Shown piece by piece: positions 41,952-49,418 of a stretch of 58,479 nucleotides of DNA (positions are counted from its first letter, which is position 1; the number at the start of each line of letters is the position of its first letter). The DNA is from an uncultured Oscillospiraceae bacterium (GTDB lineage: Bacteria; Bacillota; Clostridia; Oscillospirales; Oscillospiraceae): contig CAKTNS010000011.1 in assembly GCA_934589225.1 (NCBI GenBank), forward strand, positions 1 to 58,479. The letters are read 5' to 3'. Both the position numbers and the translations under genes were made by a program. Under the pieces are notes generated by a model. That model made no database searches and was not told the DNA's origin. It was given only the letters and a program-made list of their open reading frames with translations.

Positions 41952-43361
41952 ATGAAAAAGATGAGAAGATGGACCTGTTGGCTGCTGGCGGCGCTGCTCC
42001 TTTTAAGCCTGGCGGCCTGCGGCAAAAAAGAAGAAGCAGACCCCGGTCGCTTCAAGCTGGGGGACTATGAGGTCCTGTTCAAAAGCGCCTGCATCATGGA
42101 AGACACCGACGGGAAAGATGCTCTGGTGCTGACCCTGGATTACATCAACAACAGCAAGGAGTCCGCCTCCTTCCTCTGGACGGTTTCCGAATCCGCCACC
42201 CAGAAGGGGGCAGCCCTGGAGACCGCCACGGTCATCGCGGACTACGCCACCTATGAAACGGTGCTGGAACAGCAGTTTACGGACGTAGGCCCGGGGACGG
42301 CTCTGGAAGTCCGCTCCGCCTTTGTGCTGAATGACCTGACTACCCCCGTCAAGGTCCGCTTTGAGCAGCTGATCGGGAAAAAATACGGAGAGATCACCAT
42401 CGACCCCGCCGCCCTTTCCCGGGAGGAAGCCGCCAATGTGGGGACCGATGTCCTTACAACCGGCATCCCCATCCCCCAGGAAACCGGGGACGAACTGCTG
42501 GACTGGTGGAACGGCGGCTGGTACGGCTGGTGGACCATGACCGGCTGCACCGGGGGCTACGAAGAAATGGAGGGCCAGTGGTGGGATATCTGCGGCCTGA
42601 TCGACCTGGAGGAGGACTACACCGGCACCCTGACCCTCTGGGACGAGGACTACAGCTGGGCAAACCCCATGGCCTGGATGAAGGTCACCCTGAACAAAGA
42701 GGGCACCGGCCCCCACGGCACCCTGATGTCCGAGGAAGGCTGGTTTACAGACAGGCCGGTGGAACACGCCGACTGGATCATCGACCCGGGCCTGGTCCGG
42801 TATGAGAAGATGATCCATATTGAGTCGGACTACGAAAACGGGGACGACACCTTCCACTATCAGATGTTTCTGCGCCCCTGGGGGACCTACTGGGATGATG
42901 TGGATGAAACCGCCCTGCCCTACCTGTACCACGATTGGTATCTGCCCCTCATCGAAGCAGGGGAACCGGTGCAGGAGGTCATTGGTACCGCCCAGGAGGG
43001 CGAGCCTCTGCCGGAGGAGGACCCGGAGCCCCAGCCCACCCAGGATGACACGGACTTCGGCATGTCGAACCCCGATGCCACCGGCACCGCCAGCCTGGAG
43101 GATATGCAGGCCCTCTTTAAAATCCTGAAAGAGACCCGGGAGTGTACCTACGCCCAAGCCCGCCAGGCCCTGGGCAGCGACGGCATCCCCTGGAAGGACA
43201 TGGAAATGACCTGGAACGCCAACGCCCACTCCTACAAGTGGACCACACCCGACGAAAACGAGGACTTCCTCTACATCACCTTCAAGCTCCAGGACGGCGA
43301 CGAGGTATACCAGTCCTGTACCTACTCCACCGATGTGAAAGTAGGAGCGGGTTACAGTTAA
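41952..43361 (+). CDS. Lipoprotein with DUF5067-like domain
   Basis: 469 residues. The lipoprotein signal ends in LSLAACGKK (Cys23). Residues about 35-150 look like a DUF5067 immunoglobulin-like domain (YEVLFKSACIMEDTDGKDALVLTLDYINNSKES, split by strands). The middle is rich in Trp, Asp and Gly (WWNGGWYGWWTMTGC) and resembles carbohydrate- or ligand-binding beta domains seen in clostridial lipoproteins. A Pro/Glu linker (EEDPEPQPTQDDTD) precedes a C-terminal domain (about 380-469). It is exposed at the cell surface; function unknown. Confidence 0.82.
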   Translation: MKKMRRWTCWLLAALLLLSLAACGKKEEADPGRFKLGDYEVLFKSACIMEDTDGKDALVLTLDYINNSKESASFLWTVSESATQKGAALETATVIADYATYETVLEQQFTDVGPGTALEVRSAFVLNDLTTPVKVRFEQLIGKKYGEITIDPAALSREEAANVGTDVLTTGIPIPQETGDELLDWWNGGWYGWWTMTGCTGGYEEMEGQWWDICGLIDLEEDYTGTLTLWDEDYSWANPMAWMKVTLNKEGTGPHGTLMSEEGWFTDRPVEHADWIIDPGLVRYEKMIHIESDYENGDDTFHYQMFLRPWGTYWDDVDETALPYLYHDWYLPLIEAGEPVQEVIGTAQEGEPLPEEDPEPQPTQDDTDFGMSNPDATGTASLEDMQALFKILKETRECTYAQARQALGSDGIPWKDMEMTWNANAHSYKWTTPDENEDFLYITFKLQDGDEVYQSCTYSTDVKVGAGYS

Positions 43362-43388
43362 CGGTTGACAGTCACGCATTTTGGTCTG

Positions 43389-43418
43389 GCCGCCCCCGCT
43401 TTCCAAGGCGGGGGCGGC
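43389..43418 (+). terminator. Hairpin after the lipoprotein gene
   Basis: An 11-bp stem, GCCGCCCCCGC with GCGGGGGCGGC, starting 27 bases past the stop. The tail (gtaaatt) is weak, but a strong terminator follows directly. Confidence 0.6.
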
Positions 43419-43438
43419 GTAAATTATTGCAGAAACAA

Positions 43439-43487
43439 CGGGACAAAGGGAACCGCTTTGGGGCGGTGCTCTTTGTCCCGTTTTTGC
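43439..43487 (+). terminator. Strong intrinsic terminator before the CRISPR locus
   Basis: Outer stem CGGGACAAAG (43439-43448) with CTTTGTCCCG (43471-43480), inner stem ACCGC/GCGGT, then TTTTT. It isolates the cas genes from the upstream lipoprotein unit. Confidence 0.85.
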
Positions 43488-43555
43488 GGCTGTGTTTTCT
43501 TTTTCGTCGGCACTTCCCCCAAGTTTTTCTTTTGAAGCTTATGAAACATCCCATC

Positions 43556-43637
43556 TTGCGACGGGGGCAAAAGCGCTGTATCATAAAAGAAACAGCGGCC
43601 CTTCTGTGTGGCGGCATTTACCGCCGGAAGATTTTTT
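43556..43637 (+). promoter_or_regulatory. Candidate cas3 promoter with leader hairpin
   Basis: TTGCGA (43556-43561), 17 nt, TATCAT (43579-43584). In the leader a small stem, GGCGG-n6-CCGCC (43610-43625), is followed 6 nt later by TTTTTT, which could be a weak attenuator. Confidence 0.5.
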
Positions 43638-43721
43638 AGGTGCGTGTAGAATAAGGGCGGTTTATTGGACCTATTGCGGATTATGATGGATGTACAAGCA
43701 ACGGAGAAAGGGGAAACGGAT

Positions 43722-45851
43722 ATGACCCAGGAGCGGTATCTTGCGCATATTGCCCCGGATGGCCGGGAGCAGACGGTGGAGGAGCATCTGCGGGGCACCG
43801 CGGCGCTGTGCGGCGGCTTTGCCCGGGCCTTTGGGGAAGAGGACCGGGGGCGGATGCTGGGGTACGCCCACGACATTGGGAAATGCTCCGCAGAATTTCA
43901 GAAGCGGCTTCAGGGCGGCCCCCCGGTGGATCATGCTACAGCCGGGGCCCTGGAATGCGCCAAAGTGGGAGAAAACGCCGCCGCCTGCTGTGTGGCGGGG
44001 CACCACGGAGGGCTGCCGGATTTTGGAAACCCCAAGACGGACTATCCCGGCGCGCCCACCTGCGCCGGAAGGCTGAAAAAAGCCATGGCAGGGGGCATCC
44101 CGCCCTATCACTGGCAAGGCACCCTGCCCGCACCTGGGAAAAGGCCCCCCATCACCGACCCCTATGGGCTTTTTATGTGGACAAGGATGCTCTATTCCTG
44201 CCTGGTGGACGGAGACTATCTGGACACGGAGCGCTTCATGGCGGAAACGCCCCCTGACCGTGGCGGCTATGATCCCCTGCCGGTACTGCTGAAGCGGCTG
44301 AACGCCTATATTGGCCCCTGGTTTCCGGGGAATACGGAACTAAACCGGAATCGCTGCGCCATTTTGTCGGAGTGCATCGAAAAAGCAGCCCTGCCCCGGG
44401 GGCTTTACAGCCTGACCGTTCCCACAGGGGGCGGAAAAACCGTTTCCTCCCTGGCCTTTGCCCTGAACCACGCCGTCACCCAGGGCCTGGACCGGGTGAT
44501 CTATGTGATTCCCTACACCTCCATCATCGAGCAGAACGCCGGGGTATTCCGGGACATTCTGGGGGAAGCAAACGTGGTAGAGCACCACAGCGGTGTTTCC
44601 TTTGAGGATGAGGGGGAAACCAACCGGCACAACTGCCTGGAGCGGCTGGCCACGGAAAACTGGGATGCGCCGGTGATCGTTACCACCGCGGTGCAGTTTT
44701 TTGAATCTCTTTACGGCAACCGTTCCTCCCAGTGCCGGAAGCTGCACAACATTGCCAACAGTGTGGTGATTTTTGACGAAGCCCAGATGATCCCCACCTG
44801 CCATCTGCTTCCCTGCGTGGGGGCCATGGCCTCGCTGGTGTCCCAGTTCCGCTCCACGGTGGTCCTGTGTACCGCCACCCAGCCGGTGCTGGGGGACCTG
44901 TTCCGCCGCTTCTGCCCGGAACTGCCCATCCGGGAGCTGTGCCCGAAGATTTCCGATTCCTTTACCGGTTTTCGCAGAGTGGTGTATCGGGAGGGTGGGA
45001 AATGCTCGGAGGAGGCACTGGCGGAGGAACTGGGTCGGCAAAATCAGGCCCTGTGTATTGTAAACACCCGAAAGGCGGCCCGATCCCTCTATACCCTTCT
45101 TCCGGAGACGGGGCGATTCCACCTTTCGACCCTGATGTATCCGGCCCATCGGAAAAAGATTTTGTCGGAGGTGCGGCGGCGGCTTCTGGAAGGGCTTCCC
45201 TGCCGGGTGGTGTCCACCTCTCTGATCGAAGCCGGTGTGGATGTGGATTTCCCGGCGGTCTGGCGGGAAATCGCCGGGCTGGATTCCATATCCCAGGCCG
45301 CGGGACGCTGCAACCGGGAGGGGAAGCGTCCGCTGGAAGACAGCGTTGTCACCTATTTTCAGGGAGAAAATCCGGTACCGCCTTTGCAGCGTGTACCCAT
45401 CCGGGCGGCCCAGGAGGCGTTGAAGTCCGGCGGCGACCCCGGAGACCCGGCGGTGATGGACCGGTATTTTGGTGCCCTCCGGTCTCTGATCGGGGAAGAC
45501 ATGGACCGGTCCCAGGTCCTGAAAACCGTCCGGGAAGAGCTGCTGCCTTTTGAGACCGTGGCAAAGGCCTTTCATCTCATCAATGAGGACACCCGCACCG
45601 TCTATATTCCGCTGGAAGAGGGAGAGGCTCTCTGCCGTCCCCTCCGGGAGGGCCGGGCTGACCGGGAGGACTACCGAAGGGCCGGTCAATACAGCGTCAG
45701 TATTTATCCCCAGCACTACCGCGCCTTAGTAGAGGCGGGAGACGTGCTTCCGATTTCGGAAGACGGCGGGATATTGGTGAATCATGACCTTTATGACCCG
45801 GAAACCGGCCTATCCACCCAAGCAGACAGCGGAAAAGCGGAATTTATATAA
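43722..45851 (+). CDS. cas3: CRISPR-associated helicase/nuclease Cas3 (type I-C)
   Basis: 709 residues, the effector nuclease of type I interference, recruited to Cascade-bound DNA, which it unwinds and degrades. The N-terminal HD nuclease has GYAHDIGKCSAEFQ (His50, Asp51) and GHHGGLPDF. The SF2 helicase part has Walker A VPTGGGKTVSSLAF (near residue 235), the DEAQ box VIFDEAQMIP, VLCTATQPVLG and the motif VI region SQAAGRCNREGKR. The frame starts 19 codons earlier, but the ATG at 43722 has GGAGAAAGGGG upstream. It has its own promoter and a terminator before cas5, so it is separately expressed. Confidence 0.95.
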   Translation: MTQERYLAHIAPDGREQTVEEHLRGTAALCGGFARAFGEEDRGRMLGYAHDIGKCSAEFQKRLQGGPPVDHATAGALECAKVGENAAACCVAGHHGGLPDFGNPKTDYPGAPTCAGRLKKAMAGGIPPYHWQGTLPAPGKRPPITDPYGLFMWTRMLYSCLVDGDYLDTERFMAETPPDRGGYDPLPVLLKRLNAYIGPWFPGNTELNRNRCAILSECIEKAALPRGLYSLTVPTGGGKTVSSLAFALNHAVTQGLDRVIYVIPYTSIIEQNAGVFRDILGEANVVEHHSGVSFEDEGETNRHNCLERLATENWDAPVIVTTAVQFFESLYGNRSSQCRKLHNIANSVVIFDEAQMIPTCHLLPCVGAMASLVSQFRSTVVLCTATQPVLGDLFRRFCPELPIRELCPKISDSFTGFRRVVYREGGKCSEEALAEELGRQNQALCIVNTRKAARSLYTLLPETGRFHLSTLMYPAHRKKILSEVRRRLLEGLPCRVVSTSLIEAGVDVDFPAVWREIAGLDSISQAAGRCNREGKRPLEDSVVTYFQGENPVPPLQRVPIRAAQEALKSGGDPGDPAVMDRYFGALRSLIGEDMDRSQVLKTVREELLPFETVAKAFHLINEDTRTVYIPLEEGEALCRPLREGRADREDYRRAGQYSVSIYPQHYRALVEAGDVLPISEDGGILVNHDLYDPETGLSTQADSGKAEFI

Positions 45852-45855
45852 CATC

Positions 45856-45892
45856 AAAAGGGGCAAAGCATTATCTGCCCTGCCCCTTTTAA
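45856..45892. terminator. Bidirectional terminator between cas3 and the CreR-like RNA
   Basis: A 10-bp stem, AAAAGGGGCA (45856-45865) with TGCCCCTTTT (45881-45890). Both strands end the stem in TTTT, so it can stop cas3 (plus strand) and the small RNA gene coming from the right (minus strand). Confidence 0.7.
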
Positions 45893-45942
45893 CGCATTAC
45901 TATTTTACTTATTATTTCAATCCACGGGTTTCCCCGACGGAC
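45856..45942 (-). ncRNA. CreR-like CRISPR-derived guide RNA (pseudo-repeat plus pseudo-spacer)
   Basis: On the minus strand a single degenerate CRISPR repeat (45942-45914) begins GTC and ends with GTGGATTGAAAT, the exact last 12 bases of the array repeat. Its middle differs but forms CGGG-GAAA-CCCG, a short hairpin with a GNRA loop, as Cas5c processing needs. The sequence after it acts as a pseudo-spacer and opens with AATAAGTAAAATAGTAA. It matches the cas5 promoter region (see 45979-46015). The RNA has its own promoter and a terminator and would be about 80-85 nt. No protein is encoded. That it guides Cascade to repress cas genes is inferred from known CRISPR-derived cas-regulating RNAs. Confidence 0.75.
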
Positions 45943-45944
45943 AT

Positions 45945-45973
45945 AGTATGCCATACCTGCTCTGTTTTGTCAA
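45945..45973 (-). promoter_or_regulatory. Promoter of the CreR-like RNA
   Basis: Minus-strand TTGACA (45968-45973), 17 nt, CATACT (45945-45950) preceded by TGG, an extended -10. The predicted start falls at about 45938-45940, at the first bases of the pseudo-repeat. Confidence 0.7.
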
Positions 45974-45978
45974 ATGAA

Positions 45979-46015
45979 ATCACGCCAATTTGATTTTACT
46001 TTTTTACTTATTGAA
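45979..46015 (-). promoter_or_regulatory. Predicted target of the CreR-like RNA at the cas5 promoter
   Basis: On the minus strand TTC (46015-46013), the type I-C PAM, is followed directly by AATAAGTAAAAAAGTAA. This matches the pseudo-spacer at positions 1-11 and 13-17; only position 12 differs. Later positions mostly mismatch. The PAM is one base from the cas5 -35 (46017), so bound Cascade would cover the promoter. Partial pairing should allow binding without Cas3 attack. Confidence 0.75.
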
Positions 46016-46016
46016 C

Positions 46017-46045
46017 TTGACAACATAAGAGGGACGTGCTATGAT
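46017..46045 (+). promoter_or_regulatory. Promoter of cas5-cas8-cas7-cas4-cas1-cas2
   Basis: TTGACA (46017-46022), 17 nt, TATGAT (46040-46045): a strong promoter. The leader to cas5 is about 77 nt. It lies next to the predicted target of the CreR-like RNA. Confidence 0.85.
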
Positions 46046-46128
46046 TGTAGTGTACAGAGCAAAGCTTACTGCATTTTGTAAACAGCAATGCTTTCTTTTG
46101 TGAAAAATAATTAGAAAGGAGACACCCA

Positions 46129-46788
46129 ATGTCGATTTCTGTTGAGGTCTGGGGGGATTTTGCCTGTTTCTCCAGGCCGGAACTAAAAACGGAACGGGTC
46201 AGCTATGACGTGATGACCCCTTCGGCGGCTCGGGGGCTGCTGGAAAGTATTTTCTGGCATCCGGGACTGGTGTGGCGGATCGACCGCATTCATGTATGCG
46301 CCCCCATCCGCTTCACAAACATCCGCCGCAATGAGGTCAAGGACGTGCTCAGCGCCAGAAATGCCCGCTCCGCCATGGAAACCGGGGAGGAACTTTATCT
46401 CTCCGCCCCGGACAGCATTCAGCAGCGGGCCGCCATGGTCCTGCGGGATGTGCGCTATGTCATCGATGCCCATTTCGAGATGACAGACCGGGCCGCGCCC
46501 TCAGACAATCCCGGAAAATTTCAGGAAATGATGCGCCGCCGGGTGGAACGGGGCCAGTTCTACCGGCCTCCCTGCTTCGGGGTGCGGGAGTTTCCCGCCC
46601 ATTTTAAGCCCTGCACCCAGCTTCCGCCCTGTCCCGAGGAGCTGAAGGGGCAGCGGGACCTGGGCTGGATGCTGCTGGACCTGGATTACTCGGACCCAGG
46701 GAACATTACCCCCCATTTCTTCCGGGCAGTCCTCCGGGACGGCGTTCTGGAGGTCCCGGCGATGGACAGCAGGGAGGTGTGGAAATGA
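46129..46788 (+). CDS. cas5c: Cas5c (Cas5d), type I-C pre-crRNA processing subunit
   Basis: 219 residues. In type I-C, which lacks Cas6, Cas5c cuts the pre-crRNA at the base of the repeat hairpin and stays on the 5' handle in Cascade. Visible features: the start SISVEVWGDFACFSRPELKTERVSYDVMTPSAARGLLESIFW is the hallmark of Cas5d, followed by IDRIHVCAPIRFTNIRRNEVK. The length fits. The RBS AGAAAGGAGACACCCA is strong. The stop overlaps the cas8c start as ATGA. Confidence 0.95.
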   Translation: MSISVEVWGDFACFSRPELKTERVSYDVMTPSAARGLLESIFWHPGLVWRIDRIHVCAPIRFTNIRRNEVKDVLSARNARSAMETGEELYLSAPDSIQQRAAMVLRDVRYVIDAHFEMTDRAAPSDNPGKFQEMMRRRVERGQFYRPPCFGVREFPAHFKPCTQLPPCPEELKGQRDLGWMLLDLDYSDPGNITPHFFRAVLRDGVLEVPAMDSREVWK

Positions 46789-48530
46789 TTTTGCAAGCCT
46801 TGACCCAGCTGTTTGAGGATCTTGTCTCCCAGGGCAAATTATCCCGGCCCGGCTGGAGTCCCGCAAAAATCAGCTATGCCCTGTGTGTGGATGAGGAAGG
46901 ACATTTGGAATATATGGTCCCCACGCTGGTGGAAACGCCGGTGGGCAAAAAGCTCCAGCTCCGCCCCAGGCCTGTAGAACTGCCCGCGGCAGTCACCCGG
47001 ACGGTGGGGATATTGCCAAACTTCCTTTGGGACAATTCGACCTATTTTCTGGGCTTTGACGATAAGGACAAGCCGGAGCGGGCGAAAAAATGCTTTGAAG
47101 CCAGCAGGCAGCTGCACCATGAGCTGCTGGACGGGGTAAATACCCCTGCCGCCAAGGCGATCCTGGCCTTTTTCGACGGCTGGAAGCCGGAGGAGGCACA
47201 GCACCACCCGGCGCTGGCAGAGTGCTATCAGGAGCTCCTAAAGGGCTGCAACCTGATGTTCCGGGTAGGGGAACACTATGCCCAGGAAGATCCCCGGATC
47301 CGGGAGGCCTGGAATGCCCGCTACGGCCAGACACAGGGGGAGCCCCAGCAATGCCTGGTCACCGGAAAGGCGGATGTACCCGCGGCGACCCACCCCACCA
47401 TCAAGGGCGTGTCCGGTGCCCAGTCCAGCGGGGCCGCCATGGTCTCCTTCAATGCCCCGGCCTTTTGCTCTTACGGAAAAGAGCAAAGTCTCAACGCCCC
47501 TGTTGGAAAATACGCCGCCTTTGCCTACACGGCAGCCCTGAATCATCTGCTCAGCGACAAGCCCAATGTTCACCGCATCGGGGATACCACGGTGGTCTGC
47601 TGGGCAGAGGGGGCGGAGCCCCAGTATGACCTGTTCGCCGGGCTAAGCCTCTTTGGAGATGCCCTGCCGGAGGGGCTGACGGACCGGGACCTGCGGGATG
47701 CCATGAAAAACCTTGCCCAGGGGCTGCCCTGTGAGGCCCTGGCCCTGGACCCCAACCGGAGCTTTTATATCCTGGGCCTGTCCCCCAACGCGGCCCGGTT
47801 GTCTGTCCGGTTCTTCTTCCGAAATTCTTTCGGGGCCCTGATGAAAAACGTCAACGACCACAATTCCCGGCTGGAAATAGAGGGGGCCCGCTTTGCGGTC
47901 ATGCCCCTGTGGGCCATGCTCCGGGAGACCGTGAATCTCAACACCACCGACAAGTCCCCCTCTCCCATTCTGGCGGGGGCCGCTGCCCGGGCCATTTTTA
48001 CGGGGACCCCCTACCCCGCCGCCCTTATGGAGGCCACCATGCTGCGCATCCGTGCGGAACGGGAGATCACCCCCGGCCGTGCCGCCATTTTGAAAGCCTA
48101 TTATCTGAAAAATCCCAAAGCTTATTACCAGGAAAATTCCAATGCTCTATGTCCGGAGGAGGTACTGACTGTGAGCCTGAATGAAAACAGCACCAATATT
48201 CCCTATACCCTGGGCCGATTGTTTGCCGTATACGAGGAGGCCCAGGAGCGGGCAAACCCCGGCATCAACGCCACCATCAAGGATAAGTATTTTAATTCCG
48301 CTGCCGCCACACCGGCGACCATTTTCCCGATTTTGAGCAATCTGTCTCAAAAGCATCTGCGAAAACTGGACATCGGGGCCAGAACGGCTCTGGACCGGAA
48401 AATCAGCGGCATCCTGGGCATTCTGGGTGAAAGCTTCCCCGTCCGGCTGAGCCTGCCGGAGCAGGGCTCTTTCTACCTGGGCTATTACCATCAGAAGCAA
48501 TCCCGTTTTACCAAGAAGGAGGATAAGTAA
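46785..48530 (+). CDS. cas8c: Cas8c (Csd1), large subunit of type I-C Cascade
   Basis: 581 residues, the PAM-recognising large subunit of Cascade. The family pattern is clear: MILQALTQLFEDLVSQGKLSRPGW at the start, GVSGAQSSGAAMVSFNAPAFCSYGKEQSLNAPVG in the middle, and a helical C-terminus with PYTLGRLFAVYEEAQERANPG. The ATG at 46785 overlaps the cas5c stop and has AGGGAGG 7 nt upstream; a GTG two codons earlier is less likely. The 3' end carries an internal start expected to produce Cas11c. Confidence 0.95.
   Translation: MILQALTQLFEDLVSQGKLSRPGWSPAKISYALCVDEEGHLEYMVPTLVETPVGKKLQLRPRPVELPAAVTRTVGILPNFLWDNSTYFLGFDDKDKPERAKKCFEASRQLHHELLDGVNTPAAKAILAFFDGWKPEEAQHHPALAECYQELLKGCNLMFRVGEHYAQEDPRIREAWNARYGQTQGEPQQCLVTGKADVPAATHPTIKGVSGAQSSGAAMVSFNAPAFCSYGKEQSLNAPVGKYAAFAYTAALNHLLSDKPNVHRIGDTTVVCWAEGAEPQYDLFAGLSLFGDALPEGLTDRDLRDAMKNLAQGLPCEALALDPNRSFYILGLSPNAARLSVRFFFRNSFGALMKNVNDHNSRLEIEGARFAVMPLWAMLRETVNLNTTDKSPSPILAGAAARAIFTGTPYPAALMEATMLRIRAEREITPGRAAILKAYYLKNPKAYYQENSNALCPEEVLTVSLNENSTNIPYTLGRLFAVYEEAQERANPGINATIKDKYFNSAAATPATIFPILSNLSQKHLRKLDIGARTALDRKISGILGILGESFPVRLSLPEQGSFYLGYYHQKQSRFTKKEDK
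48171..48530 (+). CDS. cas11c: Cas11c small subunit by internal translation in cas8c
   Basis: In type I-C the Cas11 subunit is known to be made from an internal start within cas8c. Here an in-frame GTG at 48171 follows GGAGGAGG with an 8-nt gap, a far stronger ribosome site than expected by chance in coding sequence. The product would be 119 residues, beginning (M)SLNENSTNIPYTLGRLFAVYEEAQE without a break, all predicted helical, the right size for Cas11c. It would form the belly of Cascade. The identification is by position and site, not by direct evidence. Confidence 0.75.
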   Translation: MSLNENSTNIPYTLGRLFAVYEEAQERANPGINATIKDKYFNSAAATPATIFPILSNLSQKHLRKLDIGARTALDRKISGILGILGESFPVRLSLPEQGSFYLGYYHQKQSRFTKKEDK

Positions 48531-49418
48531 ATGAGTACCATTTCCAACCGCTATGAATTTGTGATCTTTTTCGACGTGGAGAACGGAAATCCCAACGGGG
48601 ACCCGGATGCCGGCAATATGCCCCGGATCGATCCGGAAACCGGCTACGGCCTGGTAACGGACGTCTGCCTGAAGCGGAAGATCCGCAACTATGTTGAAAC
48701 CGCCAAGGAGGGTGTCCCCGGTTATCGGATCTACGTGAAGGACAGTGTTCCCCTGAACCGCAGCGACGGAGAAGCCTGCGCCTACCTGGGCGTAGACCCC
48801 GCCAAACTGAAGGAGGCAAAGAAAAAGGACGCGGACCTGGACGCCAAGATCCGGGACTTTATGTGCGAAAACTTCTTTGACATCCGCACCTTCGGTGCCG
48901 TGATGACCACCTTTGTCAAAGGCGCGCTGAATTGCGGCCAGGTCCGGGGGCCGGTGCAGCTGGGCTTTGCCAGAAGCGTGGACCCCATTATGCCCCAGGA
49001 GGTCACCATTACCCGGGTGGCCATTACCACCGAGGCGGACGCGGAGAAGAAGGGCACGGAAATGGGCCGGAAATACATCGTCCCCTACGGCCTCTACCGG
49101 GCCGAGGGCTATGTGTCCGCCAACCTGGCCCGGAAAACCACGGGATTTTCCGAGGAGGACCTGGAGCTGCTGTGGCAGGCCCTGCTCAATATGTTTGAGC
49201 TGGACCACTCCGCGGCCCGGGGCAAGATGGCCCTCCGGGAGCTCATCGTCTTCCGCCATGATTCCGAACTGGGCAATGCCCCGGCCTATAAGCTCTTCGA
49301 CCTGGTCAAGGCCACCCGGGACCCCAGCGTCACCGCCCCCAGAGCTTTTTCGGACTACACCATCACCGTGGACGAGAAAAACCTCCCCGCCGGCGTCACC
49401 TGTAAGCGCATGGGGTGA
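48531..49418 (+). CDS. cas7c: Cas7c (Csd2), backbone subunit of type I-C Cascade
   Basis: 295 residues. Cas7 copies coat the spacer part of the crRNA. The typical start is NRYEFVIFFDVENGNPNGDPDAGNMPRIDPETGYGLVTDVCLKRKIRNYV, followed by FFDIRTFGAVMT and GQVRGPVQLGFARSVDPI, all diagnostic of the Csd2/Cas7 RAMP. The ATG directly follows the cas8c stop, with AAGGAGGATAAGTAA upstream. Confidence 0.96.
   Translation: MSTISNRYEFVIFFDVENGNPNGDPDAGNMPRIDPETGYGLVTDVCLKRKIRNYVETAKEGVPGYRIYVKDSVPLNRSDGEACAYLGVDPAKLKEAKKKDADLDAKIRDFMCENFFDIRTFGAVMTTFVKGALNCGQVRGPVQLGFARSVDPIMPQEVTITRVAITTEADAEKKGTEMGRKYIVPYGLYRAEGYVSANLARKTTGFSEEDLELLWQALLNMFELDHSAARGKMALRELIVFRHDSELGNAPAYKLFDLVKATRDPSVTAPRAFSDYTITVDEKNLPAGVTCKRMG

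Noticed and set aside
42003..43406. A 467-codon minus-strand frame
   Set aside because: Antisense to the DUF5067-like lipoprotein gene; GC-rich shadow without a ribosome site.
43640..43720. Second target of the CreR-like seed at the cas3 promoter
   Set aside because: AATAAG occurs at about 43650, but without a TTC before it and with no further match.
44340..45716. A 458-codon minus-strand frame
   Set aside because: Antisense to cas3, no motif, no ribosome site.
45852..46128. CreT-type toxin (as in CRISPR-associated toxin-antitoxin RNA pairs) in the cas3-cas5 gap
   Set aside because: I found no second small RNA or mini-ORF with rare codons near the pseudo-repeat. The target of the pseudo-spacer is the cas promoter itself, which fits a cas regulator better than an antitoxin.
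48147..49259. A 370-codon minus-strand frame
   Set aside because: Antisense to the end of cas8c and to cas7c; both plus-strand genes carry family motifs.
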